DNA of 64,000 nt from an uncultured Sphingomonas sp. (GCF_913777625.1 NZ_CAJYTI010000040.1:1-64000); one strand, 5' to 3'. Shown: positions 34,542-44,275, counted from the first letter of the stretch. Notes: generated by a model from the sequence alone, not told the origin. Program-made: numbers and translations.

Positions 34542-36707
34542 ATGGCCCGCGCGCGCATTCTCGTCCTCCATCCGGCTCTGGGGCCGCTCGACTACCGCGT
34601 GCCGCATGGCATGACGGTCGAGCCCGGCAGCATCGTGACCGTGCCGATCGGCCCACGCCAGTTCGCCGGGGTGGTGTGGGAGCCCGAGCGGCTGCCCACC
34701 GAGGAGATCGGCGACAATCGCCTGCGCCTGATCCTGTCGGTCGCCGATGCGCCGCCGATCCCGGCATCGGTGCGGCGGCTGGTCGAATGGACGGCGGACT
34801 ATTATCTGGCGCCGCCCTCGGCCGTGCTGGCGATGGCGCTGCGCACCTCGGCGGCGTTCGAGGCGGCGCCGACGATCACCGAATATCGCGCGACCGGCGC
34901 GGTGCCCGATCGCCTCACCCCGCAGCGCGCCCAGGCGCTGGAGCGGATCGGCGAACGCCAGGGACTGGTACGCGAGCTCGCCGCCATCGCCGAGGTCTCC
35001 GACGCGGTGATCCGCGGGCTGGTGAAAACCGGCGCGATCGAGGCGGTGACGGTCGACACCCAGGCGCCCTACCCGCTGCCCGATCCCGCCTTCGCCCCAC
35101 CCGAGCTCAACCCCGTCCAGGCGGCGGTGGCGAGCGCGCTGCGCACGGCGGTCGAAGAAGCCGCCTTCCAGCCCTTTCTGCTCGACGGCGTCACCGGATC
35201 GGGCAAGACCGAGACCTATTTCGAGGCAGTCGCCGCCGCGATCGACGCTGGCAAGCAGACGCTGGTGCTGCTCCCCGAAATCGCGCTGACCGAACCCTTC
35301 CTCACCCGCTTCGCCGGTCGCTTCGGCTGCGAGCCGGTGGCGTGGCACTCCGGCCTGCGCAGTTCCGAGCGCCGCCGTGCCTGGCGGGCGATCGCCAGCG
35401 GCGAGGCGATGGTAACGGTAGGCGCGCGCTCGGCGCTGTTCCTGCCCTATCCCAGGCTCGGCCTGATCGTGGTCGACGAAGCGCACGAGACCAGCTTCAA
35501 GCAGGAAGAGGGCGTACACTATCACGCCCGCGACGTCGCGGTGATGCGCGGCATGTTCGAGCGCTGCCCGGTCGTGCTCGCCTCGGCGACGCCAGCGATC
35601 GAGACGCGGCACCAGGTCGAGGTCGGCCGCTATGCCGAGCTCAAACTGCCGGGCCGCTACGGCGCCGCCGAGCTGCCGAAGATCGAGGCGATCGACCTGA
35701 TCCGCGAGCCGCCCGAGCGCGGCCGCTGGCTGGCCCCCCGGCTGGTCGCGGCGATCGAGGAGACGCTGAAGCGCGGCGAACAGTCGCTGCTGTTCCTCAA
35801 CCGCCGCGGCTATGCGCCGCTGACGCTGTGCCGCCACTGCGGCCACCGCTTCCAGTGCCCGAACTGCACGGCATGGATGGTCGAGCACCGGCTGCTCCAC
35901 CGCATGTCCTGCCACCATTGCGGGCACACCATGCCGACGCCGAGCATGTGCCCCGAATGCAAGTCCGACGACACGCTGGTCGCCTGTGGCCCCGGCGTCG
36001 AGCGGATCGCCGACGAGGTGGCGGCGCTGTGGCCCGAGGCGAGGACGGCGATCGTCACCTCGGACACGCTCTGGTCGCCGGCCAAGGCGGCCGAGTTCGT
36101 CGCGCGGATGGAGCATGGCGCGATCGACATCGTCGTCGGCACCCAGCTCGTCACCAAGGGCTATCACTTCCCCAACCTGACGCTGGTCGGCGTGGTGGAT
36201 GCCGATCTCGGGCTCGACGGCGGCGATCTGCGCGCGTCGGAACGCACCTTCCAGCAGATCATGCAGGTCTCGGGGCGCGCCGGGCGCGGCGAGAAGCCGG
36301 GCACGGTGTTCATCCAGACCCATGCCCCCGAGGCGCAGGTGATGCGGGCGCTGGTCTCGGGCGATGCCGAGGCCTTTTACGCCGCCGAGACCGAGGCGCG
36401 GCGCGAGGCGGATGCGCCGCCCTTCGGCCGCTATGCCGCGATCATCGTCTCGTCGGAAGACAAGGCGGCGGCGGAGGAGACCGCCCGGATGATCGGCCGC
36501 TCGGCGCCCGACAGTGCCGAGATGCACGTCTATGGCCCCGCCCCCGCCCCGCTCGCCATGCTGCGCGGGCGGCACCGCTTCCGCCTGCTCGTCCACGCCA
36601 AGCGCGGCTTCGCGGTGCAGGACGCGATCCGCGACTGGCTGGGGGCGCTTGGCTGGAGCGCGCGGGTGCGCGTGGCGGTGGATGTGGACCCGTACAGCTT
36701 CGTCTGA
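34542..36707 (+). CDS. priA: Primosomal protein N' (replication restart helicase PriA)
   Basis: A 721-residue superfamily 2 DNA helicase that reloads the replisome at stalled forks. The N-terminal 3'-DNA-binding domain begins ARILVLHPALGPLDYRVP. Walker A is DGVTGSGKTETYF, the DEAH box VVDEAHETSFKQE, and the zinc-binding region carries CRHCGHRFQCPNC followed by CHHCGH and CPEC. Late motif GRAGRGEKPG is present. ATG 34542 follows GAGGGGCC. Length is normal for PriA. Confidence 0.96.
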   Translation: MARARILVLHPALGPLDYRVPHGMTVEPGSIVTVPIGPRQFAGVVWEPERLPTEEIGDNRLRLILSVADAPPIPASVRRLVEWTADYYLAPPSAVLAMALRTSAAFEAAPTITEYRATGAVPDRLTPQRAQALERIGERQGLVRELAAIAEVSDAVIRGLVKTGAIEAVTVDTQAPYPLPDPAFAPPELNPVQAAVASALRTAVEEAAFQPFLLDGVTGSGKTETYFEAVAAAIDAGKQTLVLLPEIALTEPFLTRFAGRFGCEPVAWHSGLRSSERRRAWRAIASGEAMVTVGARSALFLPYPRLGLIVVDEAHETSFKQEEGVHYHARDVAVMRGMFERCPVVLASATPAIETRHQVEVGRYAELKLPGRYGAAELPKIEAIDLIREPPERGRWLAPRLVAAIEETLKRGEQSLLFLNRRGYAPLTLCRHCGHRFQCPNCTAWMVEHRLLHRMSCHHCGHTMPTPSMCPECKSDDTLVACGPGVERIADEVAALWPEARTAIVTSDTLWSPAKAAEFVARMEHGAIDIVVGTQLVTKGYHFPNLTLVGVVDADLGLDGGDLRASERTFQQIMQVSGRAGRGEKPGTVFIQTHAPEAQVMRALVSGDAEAFYAAETEARREADAPPFGRYAAIIVSSEDKAAAEETARMIGRSAPDSAEMHVYGPAPAPLAMLRGRHRFRLLVHAKRGFAVQDAIRDWLGALGWSARVRVAVDVDPYSFV

Positions 36708-36790
36708 TTCCGCGGCTTTTGCCGTTGCGGACATTCACTGCCGCGATATTCTGGCCTCGGGAAGCATGGTCTTCCCGTAAGGGGATCCTG

Positions 36791-38299
36791 ATGCACTTGG
36801 TACGCGCGCTGGCGCTGCTGCTTATCGGGTTCGGCACTGCGCCCGCCCATGCCGACTGGCGCGTCGCCGAGACGAACCATTTCGTCGTCTACGCCAATAC
36901 CAGCGAATCCGTGCTGCGCCGCTATGCCGAACGGCTGGAAAAGTTCGACAAGGCGCTGCGGCTGGTCCGCGGGGTTGCCGAGACGCCGGTGAGCAAGGCC
37001 GGGCGAGTGACGGTCTATTTCGTCTCGCAGGACCGCGTCGCCAGCCTGGCGGGAAGCGCGGACATCGCCGGCTTCTACGAGGCGCGTGCCGGCGGATCGG
37101 TTGCCTTCGTGCCCGGCGATGCAGCAAATGACGGGCCGCTGTCGCTCAATGCGCAGCAGGTGCTGCAGCATGAATATGCCCATCATTTCATGTTCTCCAG
37201 CTGGCCCGGCACTGCCTTTCCGACATGGTTTTCGGAAGGCTGGGCGGAGTTTCATGCCACCGCGACCTTCGATCGCGAGGGCACCCTCCGGTTCGGCGAC
37301 GCGCCCGCCTATCGCGCCTATGGCCTGCTGACCGGCGACCCACTGCCGATCCAGCAGATTCTGGCGGGCGCCGCCGGCAAGCTGCGCCCCGAGCAGCGCG
37401 AGGCGCTGTATGGCCGCGGCTGGGCGCTGGTCCATTATCTGAGCTTCGAGCCGAGCCGTGCCGGCCAGCTCGATGCGTATCTGAAGGCGATCACCATCGA
37501 GCGCAAATCGCCCGAGGCGGCCGCCGCCGTGTTCGGCGATCTCGGCGCGCTGCACCGCGAACTGGAACGGTTCCTCGTCAAGCCGAAGATCGCCGGTTTC
37601 CGCGTCCGCACCGACTTGCTGGCGATACCGCCGGTGACGGTTCGCACGCTGAGCCCCGGCCAGGCGGCGATGATGCCGGTGATCGTCCGCTCGCGTTCCG
37701 GCGTCAACGGAAAGACCGCGCCCGGCGTCTATGCCGACGCGGTCAAGATCGCCGCCGGCTATCCCGACGATCCCGCCGTCCAGCGCGCGCTGGCGGAGGC
37801 CGCCTATGACGCCAAGGACTATCCCGCGGCACGCGCCGCCGCGGACCGGGCACTCGTCGCCGACCCGCAGTTCGTCGAGGCGCTCTGCTACCGGGCGATG
37901 GCGCTGATGGCGATCGCCCAGGCCGCCAAGGACGAGAAGCCCGAGACCTGGGCCGAGATCCGCCGCACGATCAGCCGCGCCAACCGGCTCGATACCGAGG
38001 ATCCGCGCCCGCTGATCCTCTATTTCCAAAGCTATGCCGAGCGCGGCCAGATGCCGCCCAAGATGGCGCGCGACGGCCTCGGACACGCCTATCAGCTGGC
38101 GCCGGAGGATCGCGGCCTGCGCCTGCAGGTCGCGGCCATGCTGATCGCCGATGGCGAGCCCGAGATTGCCCGTTCGATGCTCCTCGCGCTCACTTATGAT
38201 CCGCATGCATCGGGTCTGGGCGAGGCAGCGTCGAAACTGATCGACACGATCGATGCCAAGAAGATCAACGCCCAGCCTACACCTGTACCGGCGAAATAG
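36791..38299 (+). CDS. Secreted gluzincin-type metallopeptidase with tetratricopeptide-like C-terminus
   Basis: A 502-residue exported protein (signal peptide about residues 1-21, ending APAHA). A zinc motif HEYAH is at residues 127-131, and SEGWAEF follows, with Glu 149 as probable third ligand: the pattern of DUF1570-like gluzincin peptidases. The C-terminal 200 residues contain repeated helical pairs (AYDAKDYPAARAAADRALVA, then HAYQLAPEDRGLRLQ) resembling TPR units. The substrate is unknown. It starts 83 bp after priA and is followed by a trypsin-like protease, so two envelope proteases are side by side. Confidence 0.82.
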   Translation: MHLVRALALLLIGFGTAPAHADWRVAETNHFVVYANTSESVLRRYAERLEKFDKALRLVRGVAETPVSKAGRVTVYFVSQDRVASLAGSADIAGFYEARAGGSVAFVPGDAANDGPLSLNAQQVLQHEYAHHFMFSSWPGTAFPTWFSEGWAEFHATATFDREGTLRFGDAPAYRAYGLLTGDPLPIQQILAGAAGKLRPEQREALYGRGWALVHYLSFEPSRAGQLDAYLKAITIERKSPEAAAAVFGDLGALHRELERFLVKPKIAGFRVRTDLLAIPPVTVRTLSPGQAAMMPVIVRSRSGVNGKTAPGVYADAVKIAAGYPDDPAVQRALAEAAYDAKDYPAARAAADRALVADPQFVEALCYRAMALMAIAQAAKDEKPETWAEIRRTISRANRLDTEDPRPLILYFQSYAERGQMPPKMARDGLGHAYQLAPEDRGLRLQVAAMLIADGEPEIARSMLLALTYDPHASGLGEAASKLIDTIDAKKINAQPTPVPAK

Positions 38300-38385
38300 C
38301 GGCAAACCTTACCCGCCGCGGCTTGAACCGCCGCCGCTTTTCGCCGAAAGCGCAGGCCATGGCTACAACCGGGGTGGGTCCGCGC

Positions 38386-39909
38386 ATGCGGCAGTTGGTC
38401 TTGCTGGTGGCGATGCTGCTCGCCTGGGGTGCGCCTGCGCGTGCGGACGACATCTCGGCCGCGGCGCGCGGCGTGGTGCGGATCGTCACCATCGCCGTGG
38501 CCGATGACGAAGTGGTCGGCTTCGGCCATGGCAGCGGCTTTGCCGTGGCGCCGAACCGCGTCGTCACCAACGCCCATGTCGTCGAGCTCGCCTCGCGCTA
38601 TCCCGGCAACGTCGTCATCGGCGTGGTGCCGTCCGAAGGCAGCAAGTCCTTCCAGGGCAAGCTGATCGCGATCGACACCAAGCGCGACCTGGCGCTGATC
38701 GAATTCAGCGGCGCCAAGCTGGCGCCGCTCGCGCTGTTCAACGGCGCGGTCACCGACGGCGAGATGCTGATCGCGCTCGGCTATCCGGGCAATGTCGACA
38801 TCGCCACGGCGCGCTCGGCGGCGGACTTCATCACGCCGCAGTCGCCGGTCCGCTCCCAGGGCGGCTTTGCCGGCACCCGCACGCTGGAGGGCATCTCGGT
38901 GCTGCTCCACACCGCCAACATCGCCCGCGGCAATTCGGGTGGACCGCTGCTCGATGCCTGCGGGCGGGTGCTCGGCGTCAACTCCGCGATCACCAACAGC
39001 GAGGAAGGCGATGCGACCTTCGCCTTCGCCATTTCGGACACCGAGCTGACCGGCTTCCTCACCCAGGCCAAGCAGCCTTTCGTCCAGATCGCCGCCCCCT
39101 GTATCAGCGTCGACCAGCGCATGGCGCTCGACAAGGCGGCCGAGGAGAAGGACCGTGCCGACGCGGCCAACCGGAACGCGCAGGCCGAAAGCGCCGCCGC
39201 CCGCGCCCGCGAAGCGGCGATCGACAAGGCGCGCGCCGCGAACGAATCGACGCGCGAAACCTTTATGGCAGGGGCCGCCGTGCTGCTGGTGTTCGGCGCG
39301 CTGGCGCTGGGCGCGGCCGGGCTGCTGCTCTCGCGCGACAAACAGCGGCCGGGCATCTGGAGCGCGGTGGGCGGCGGAGTGCTGCTGCTCGGCGCGGTCG
39401 CGCTGTTCGTGTTGCGGCCGAGCTTCGACGAGGCAAGCGTCGCCGCACCCGGCACCGGCAACGACACCGCCGAGGCCAAGCTGCCCGCCGATGCGGCGCA
39501 AGGGCCGCTGCTCTGCACGCTCCAGCCCGAGCGCAGCCGGATCACCGTATCGCCGGGCGAGCCGGTGCGGCTGAACGTGGGGCCGGACGGCTGTTTCGAC
39601 GGCGGCACCCAGTACGCCGAATCCGGCCGCCGCTGGCAGCGCGTGCTGGCGCCCGCCGACGAACAGACCGTGACGGTCCGCGAGTTCGACCCGGACAGCG
39701 CGACGCTCACCGACACCCGCTATTATCTGTCGGCCGCCGACATGCAGAAGGTGCGCGACGCCAAGGCGCCGGTGCCGGTCAACCAGTGCACCGCCGACCA
39801 GGCCAAGCGCGCCAGCCTCGCCAGCCTGCAGCAGCTGATGCGGGCGAGCCTGCCGCCGGCCTATAACGAGAAGCTGGTCTATCACTGCGCCCCGGCTTCG
39901 GGGCAGTAA
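38386..39909 (+). CDS. Trypsin-like (S1C) serine protease with C-terminal membrane anchors
   Basis: A 507-residue protein. Signal peptide about residues 1-20 (LLAWGAPARA). The catalytic triad is visible: His 64 (VTNAHVVE), Asp 101 (KRDLALIE) and Ser 184 (RGNSGGPLLD), as in DegP/HtrA. There is no PDZ domain. Instead an Ala/Glu-rich coiled stretch (about 245-290) leads to two hydrophobic helices (about 295-350) and a Cys-containing C-terminal domain. In-frame starts at 38323 and 38359 exist; 38386 gives the cleanest signal peptide. The arrangement suggests membrane-tethered proteolysis or signalling; this is inference. Confidence 0.82.
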   Translation: MRQLVLLVAMLLAWGAPARADDISAAARGVVRIVTIAVADDEVVGFGHGSGFAVAPNRVVTNAHVVELASRYPGNVVIGVVPSEGSKSFQGKLIAIDTKRDLALIEFSGAKLAPLALFNGAVTDGEMLIALGYPGNVDIATARSAADFITPQSPVRSQGGFAGTRTLEGISVLLHTANIARGNSGGPLLDACGRVLGVNSAITNSEEGDATFAFAISDTELTGFLTQAKQPFVQIAAPCISVDQRMALDKAAEEKDRADAANRNAQAESAAARAREAAIDKARAANESTRETFMAGAAVLLVFGALALGAAGLLLSRDKQRPGIWSAVGGGVLLLGAVALFVLRPSFDEASVAAPGTGNDTAEAKLPADAAQGPLLCTLQPERSRITVSPGEPVRLNVGPDGCFDGGTQYAESGRRWQRVLAPADEQTVTVREFDPDSATLTDTRYYLSAADMQKVRDAKAPVPVNQCTADQAKRASLASLQQLMRASLPPAYNEKLVYHCAPASGQ

Positions 39910-39938
39910 GGCGGTCTTCCTTTGGCTTCCCAAATAGC

Positions 39939-40028
39939 CGTCACCCCAGCGGAAGCTGGGGTCTCCCCGGGGCTGGGCTGACCCGGCGCAGCGTTACGGA
40001 TGGAGATCCCAGCGTACGCTGGGATGAC
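39939..40028. repeat. Paired palindromic repeat (type A), copy 4
   Basis: Arms CGTCACCCCAGCGGAAGCTG and CCCAGCGTACGCTGGGATGA are inverted, with GGTCTCC...GGAGATCC on the inner side. It lies between the convergent protease gene and ada. Confidence 0.82.
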
Positions 40029-40050
40029 GCAGAGGTGGCGGCGCCCGCGC

Positions 40051-41094
40051 CTATTTCCGTTCGCGCACGCCTTCCCGCGCCCGCAGCACGCGCTTGCGGT
40101 CCAGTCCATAGGCGTAGCCGCCCATGCTGCCGTCGCCGCGCTGGGCGCGGTGGCAGGGGATGGCGAGCGCGACCGGATTGGCACCGCACGCGGTGCCCGC
40201 GGCGCGGACGGCCGCAGGCTTGCCGGCCAGCGCCGCCAGCTCGGCATAGCTGCGCGTCTCGCCCGGCGGGATGGTCCGCAGCGCCTGCCACACCGCCTCC
40301 TGGAAGGCGGTGCCCTGCACGTCGAGCGGCAGGTCGCGCTGGCGGTTCGGATCCTCGACCAGCGCCACCACCTCCGCCGCCAGCGCCGCGAAATCCTCGC
40401 CACCGGCTAGCACCGTCGCTGCCGGGAAGCGGCGGGCGAGCATGTCCGCATCCTCGTCGAAGGCGATACGGCACAGGCCCTTATCCGTCGCCGCGATCAG
40501 CAGCGGGCCGAGGCTGGTCGCCGCGATCGTCCAGCGGATCGTCGCCCCTGCCCCGCCCGCGCGCCACGCGCTCGGCGCCATGCCGAGCCGGGCACCGGCC
40601 TCGGCATAGAAACGGCTGGGGGCGGAATAGCCCGCCGCATAGATCGCCTGGGTCACGCTTGCCTCCTCCTCGAGTGCCGCCGCCGCGCGCCGGGCGCGCA
40701 GGCCGCGGGCATAGGCGGCCGGGGTCACGCCGGTCGCGCGCTTGAACAGCCGGTTGAAATGATGCGGCGCATAGCCGACCGCCGCCGCCAGCGCTTCCAG
40801 ACCGATCGTCTCCTCCGCCGCGTCGAGCAGCGCCGTGGCCTGTGCCACCGCCGTCGCGTCGCGCGCCGCTTCGTCGGGCTTGCAGCGCAGGCAGGGGCGG
40901 AACCCGGCGGCGGCTGCCTCTTCGCCCTCGTCGAAGAAACGGACATTTTCCGGCCGCGGCCGGCGGGCCGGGCAGCTGGGCTTGCAGTAGATGCCCGTGG
41001 TCGTCACCGCGACGACGAACCGCCCGTCCTGCGCCCGGTCGCGGGCGACGAAGGCGGTCCAGCGGGGGTCTTCCAGGGCAGGCGCATCGCTCAT
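40051..41094 (-). CDS. ada: Bifunctional DNA repair methyltransferase / regulator Ada
   Basis: A 347-residue Ada protein. The N-terminal zinc domain has Cys 37, 41, 68 and 71 (IYCKPSCPARRP and PCLRCKP); Cys 37 would accept methyl groups from phosphotriesters. An AraC-type HTH follows (LEALAAAVGYAPHHFNRLFK). The C-terminal O6-methylguanine methyltransferase has the active-site IPCHRAQRGDGSMGGY. It would induce the adaptive response after methylation. No alkB or alkA gene lies next to it here. Confidence 0.95.
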   Translation of the reverse strand: MSDAPALEDPRWTAFVARDRAQDGRFVVAVTTTGIYCKPSCPARRPRPENVRFFDEGEEAAAAGFRPCLRCKPDEAARDATAVAQATALLDAAEETIGLEALAAAVGYAPHHFNRLFKRATGVTPAAYARGLRARRAAAALEEEASVTQAIYAAGYSAPSRFYAEAGARLGMAPSAWRAGGAGATIRWTIAATSLGPLLIAATDKGLCRIAFDEDADMLARRFPAATVLAGGEDFAALAAEVVALVEDPNRQRDLPLDVQGTAFQEAVWQALRTIPPGETRSYAELAALAGKPAAVRAAGTACGANPVALAIPCHRAQRGDGSMGGYAYGLDRKRVLRAREGVRERK

Positions 41095-41190
41095 GGGCCC
41101 TGCTATACGCCGCCTCCTGCCACCTCACATCCCGCCGCATGCGATCAAAAACCGTCTACCACCTTGCGGACGGCAGGCTTTGCTGGCACC

Positions 41191-41202
41191 GTTAACGTTA
41201 AC
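41191..41202. promoter_or_regulatory. LacI-type operator palindrome upstream of the xyloside operon
   Basis: Perfect 12-bp palindrome GTTAACGTTAAC, 30 bp before the MFS start at 41233. The central TAACGTTA core is typical of LacI/PurR-family operators in alphaproteobacterial sugar operons. No LacI gene is in this window, so the regulator would be encoded elsewhere. Confidence 0.6.
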
Positions 41203-41232
41203 AGGCGTGGTGGCGCGCGAAAGGGAGAGGGA

Positions 41233-42483
41233 ATGTCCTTCTGGCATCGCACAGGCGCGCTGCGCTGGTGGATCATCGGCATCGTCATGCTCGGCACGAT
41301 GCTCAACTATCTCACGCGGAGCACGCTGGCCGTTGCCGCGCCCAGCTTCATGGCCGATCTCCATATCGACGAGCGCCAATATTCCTACATCACCGCCGCC
41401 TTTCAGGGCGGCATCATGCTCCAGCCGGTGGTGGGCTATATTCTCGACGTGATCGGGCTGCGCTCGGGCCTGGCGCTGTTCGCCGCCGGCTGGGGGCTGC
41501 TGAGCATGGCGCACGGCCTGGCGTTCAGCTGGCAATGGCTGTTCGCGCTGCGCGGCCTGCTGGGCTTTGCCGAGGGGACCTCGCACACCGGCGGGTTGAA
41601 GGTCGTCTCCGAGTGGTTTCCGGCGCGCGAGCGGGGGCTGGCCGGGGGCATCTACAATCTCGGCGCCTCGGCCGGGGCGGCGATCGCGGCGCCGCTGGTC
41701 GCCGGATCGATCGCCTTGTGGAACTGGCGCGCGGCGTTCGTCGTCACCGGCGTGCTGGCGCTGCTCTGGGCGCTGCTTTGGCTCGCCCAGTATCGGTCGC
41801 CCCAGACGCATCCCGGCATCTCGGAACGCGAACGCGACCTGATCCTCAGCGGCCAGGAAGCGCATATCCAGGAACGCGCCGAGCGGCCGTCGCTGCTTCG
41901 CCTGCTCGGCCAGCGCAATTTCTGGGGCATCGCCCTGCCCCGCTTCCTCGCCGACCCGACCTGGGGGACGCTCACCTTCTGGATGCCGCTCTATCTGGTG
42001 AAGGTGCGCGGCTTCAACCTGACCGAGATCGCCGTCTCCGCCTTTCTGCCCTTTGTCGCGGCCGATCTCGGCTGCCTGTTCGGCCCGGCGCTGGCGCTGT
42101 TCCTCCAGCGCCGGGGCATCAGCCTGATCAACGCGCGCCGCTGGACCTTTACCGTCGGCGCGCTGCTGATGACCGGCATGATCTTCGTCGCCCGCGTCGA
42201 AAGCGCTTGGGCGGCGGTGGCGCTGCTCTGCCTCGGCGGCTTCGCGCACCAGACCCTCTCGGTCACCGTCATCACCATGGCGAGCGACCTCTTTCCCCGC
42301 AGCGAGCTCGGCACCGTCGCCGGGCTGGCCGGCACCTGCGCCAATGCCAGCATCCTGATCTTCTCGCTGCTGATCGGCGGGCTGGTCGCCTCGCTCGGCT
42401 ATGGCCCCTTTTTCGTGGCGCTCGGGCTGCTCGACCTGCTCGCCGCCCTGCTGCTCTGGACCCTCGTCAAGGCCCCCCGATGA
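41233..42483 (+). CDS. MFS transporter (sugar/anion:cation symporter type)
   Basis: A 416-residue, 12-helix major facilitator. The helix 1 phrase MLNYLTRSTLAVAAP and the helix 4 region RGLLGFAEGTSHTGGLKVVS match the ACS family (ExuT-like hexuronate and related carriers). ATG 41233 follows a strong AGGGAGAGGGA. It overlaps the GH43 gene by 4 bp (ATGA), so it presumably imports the glycoside that enzyme hydrolyses, such as xylo-oligosaccharide or an aldouronic acid. That substrate is inferred from the partner gene only. Confidence 0.85.
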   Translation: MSFWHRTGALRWWIIGIVMLGTMLNYLTRSTLAVAAPSFMADLHIDERQYSYITAAFQGGIMLQPVVGYILDVIGLRSGLALFAAGWGLLSMAHGLAFSWQWLFALRGLLGFAEGTSHTGGLKVVSEWFPARERGLAGGIYNLGASAGAAIAAPLVAGSIALWNWRAAFVVTGVLALLWALLWLAQYRSPQTHPGISERERDLILSGQEAHIQERAERPSLLRLLGQRNFWGIALPRFLADPTWGTLTFWMPLYLVKVRGFNLTEIAVSAFLPFVAADLGCLFGPALALFLQRRGISLINARRWTFTVGALLMTGMIFVARVESAWAAVALLCLGGFAHQTLSVTVITMASDLFPRSELGTVAGLAGTCANASILIFSLLIGGLVASLGYGPFFVALGLLDLLAALLLWTLVKAPR

Positions 42484-44114
42484 TCCGCAATCCGATCCTG
42501 CCCGGCTTCAACCCCGATCCGTCGATCTGCCGCGTCGGCGACGATTATTACATCGCGACCTCGACCTTCGAGTGGTTCCCCGGCGTGCAGATCCACCACA
42601 GCCGCGACCTCGCCCACTGGACGCTGGTCGCCCGGCCGCTGGTGCGCGCCTCCCAGCTCGACCTGCGCGGCGATCCGGACAGCTGCGGGGTGTGGGCGCC
42701 GTGCCTCACCCATGACGGCACCCGCTTCTACCTCTGCTACACCGACGTGAAGCGCTATGGCCGCACGACGATGGGCGGCGCCTCCGGCGCGTCGCTGCGC
42801 GACTTCCACAACTACCTCGTCACCTGCGACACGATCGACGGCACCTGGTCCGATCCGGTGCGTCTCAACTCCAGCGGCTTCGACCCCTCGCTGTTCCACG
42901 ACGACGATGGCCGCAAATGGCTGGTCAACCAGCTCTGGGACCATCGCCCGGGGCGCAACCGCTTCGCCGGCATCGTGCTGCAGGAAGTTGATGCGGCAAC
43001 AGGCCAGCTCCTCGGCGAGCGCACCACCATCTTCCCCGGCACGGCGCTGGGGCTGACCGAGGCACCGCATCTCTATCGCCGCGGCGACTATTATTACCTG
43101 CTCACCGCCGAGGGCGGCACCGGCTGGAACCATGCCGTCACCATGGCGCGATCGCGGGCGATCACCGGCCCGTACGAACTCCACCCCGACACCTACATCC
43201 TTTCCAGCCGCACCCGGCCCGATGCGGTGCTCGCGCGGGCCGGCCACGCCGATCTGGTGCATACGCCCGAGGGCGAGCCCTGGCTGGTCTATCTCTGCGG
43301 CCGCCCGCTGCCGAACCGCGGGCGCTGCGTGCTCGGCCGCGAGACCGCGATCCAGCCTATGCGCTGGGGCGAGGATGGCTGGCTCTATACCCGCAACGGC
43401 CTGGGCCTGCCCGAGCTGGAAATGCGGGCGCTGCCCGGCGAGCCCTCGCCCGCGCGGGCCACGCATGCGCGCTACGACTTCGACGGCACCGACCTGCCGA
43501 TCGACCTGCAATGGCTGCGCACCCCCGAGCCCGAGCGCATCTTCAGCCTCACCGCCCGGCCCGGCCATCTCCGCCTCCATGGCCGCGAGACGATCGGTAG
43601 CGTCTTCACCCAGGCGCTGGTCGCGCGGCGGCTGCAGGCCTTTTGCGTCTCGGCGTCCTGCCGCATCGACTTCGAACCCGCCGACTTCCAGCAGGCGGCG
43701 GGGCTGGTCGCCTATTACAACGGCGCCAAGTTCCACTATCTCCACATCAGCCACGACGAGGCGGTCGGGCGCCATCTGCGGGTGATGAGCGCGCTGCCCG
43801 ACGCGCCGCAGGGCGACGCGTTCACCGGGCCGATCCCGCTGCCGCCGGGCCCGGTCGAGCTGCGCTGCGAGATCGATTACGAGCGGCTGCGCTTCGGCTG
43901 GCGGATGGCCGGCACCGAGGCGTGGCAATGGCTCCCCGAACTGTTCGACACCTCGATCCTCTCCGACGAGGCGAGCGCGCCGGGCCTGCCCAACTTTACC
44001 GGCGCCTTCCTCGGCATGGCCTGCCAGGACATGGGCGGCACGGGGACACCGGCGGACTTCGACTGGTTCGACTATCGCGAGCGGGCGTTTTTGGCCGACG
44101 CGTCGGCGGGGTAA
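42480..44114 (+). CDS. Glycoside hydrolase family 43 beta-xylosidase
   Basis: A 544-residue protein with no signal peptide, so likely cytosolic. The five-bladed propeller carries the catalytic base Asp 13 (GFNPDPSICR), the supporting Asp 135 (SGFDPSLFH) and the general acid Glu 194 (GLTEAPHLYR). A C-terminal concanavalin-like domain runs from about residue 345 (TDLPIDLQWLRTPEPERIFS) to the end. This layout is that of GH43 subfamily 11 xylosidases, which release xylose from xylo-oligosaccharides. Its ATGA overlap with the transporter gene shows an import-then-cleave unit. Confidence 0.9.
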   Translation: MIRNPILPGFNPDPSICRVGDDYYIATSTFEWFPGVQIHHSRDLAHWTLVARPLVRASQLDLRGDPDSCGVWAPCLTHDGTRFYLCYTDVKRYGRTTMGGASGASLRDFHNYLVTCDTIDGTWSDPVRLNSSGFDPSLFHDDDGRKWLVNQLWDHRPGRNRFAGIVLQEVDAATGQLLGERTTIFPGTALGLTEAPHLYRRGDYYYLLTAEGGTGWNHAVTMARSRAITGPYELHPDTYILSSRTRPDAVLARAGHADLVHTPEGEPWLVYLCGRPLPNRGRCVLGRETAIQPMRWGEDGWLYTRNGLGLPELEMRALPGEPSPARATHARYDFDGTDLPIDLQWLRTPEPERIFSLTARPGHLRLHGRETIGSVFTQALVARRLQAFCVSASCRIDFEPADFQQAAGLVAYYNGAKFHYLHISHDEAVGRHLRVMSALPDAPQGDAFTGPIPLPPGPVELRCEIDYERLRFGWRMAGTEAWQWLPELFDTSILSDEASAPGLPNFTGAFLGMACQDMGGTGTPADFDWFDYRERAFLADASAG

Positions 44115-44156
44115 TTTCGCAGGCAGGGCATAGCCGCGCTGGTGGAAGTGGCGGCT

Positions 44157-44238
44157 CGAAGTTTAGGAAGTTTAGGCGTTCGCGCGTCTCCCGCAGCCAT
44201 CGCAAGCGACCCGGGACGGACGCGAAGTTTAGGAAGTT
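44157..44238. repeat. 16-bp direct repeat pair
   Basis: CGAAGTTTAGGAAGTT occurs at 44157-44172 and again at 44223-44238, 66 bp start to start, downstream of the GH43 gene. The AGTTTAGG unit repeats once more just after the first copy (AAGTTTAGGCG). Confidence 0.8.
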
Positions 44239-44275
44239 CATACCGTACGGCGTGATCGGAAATCGGTCCGCCCAG

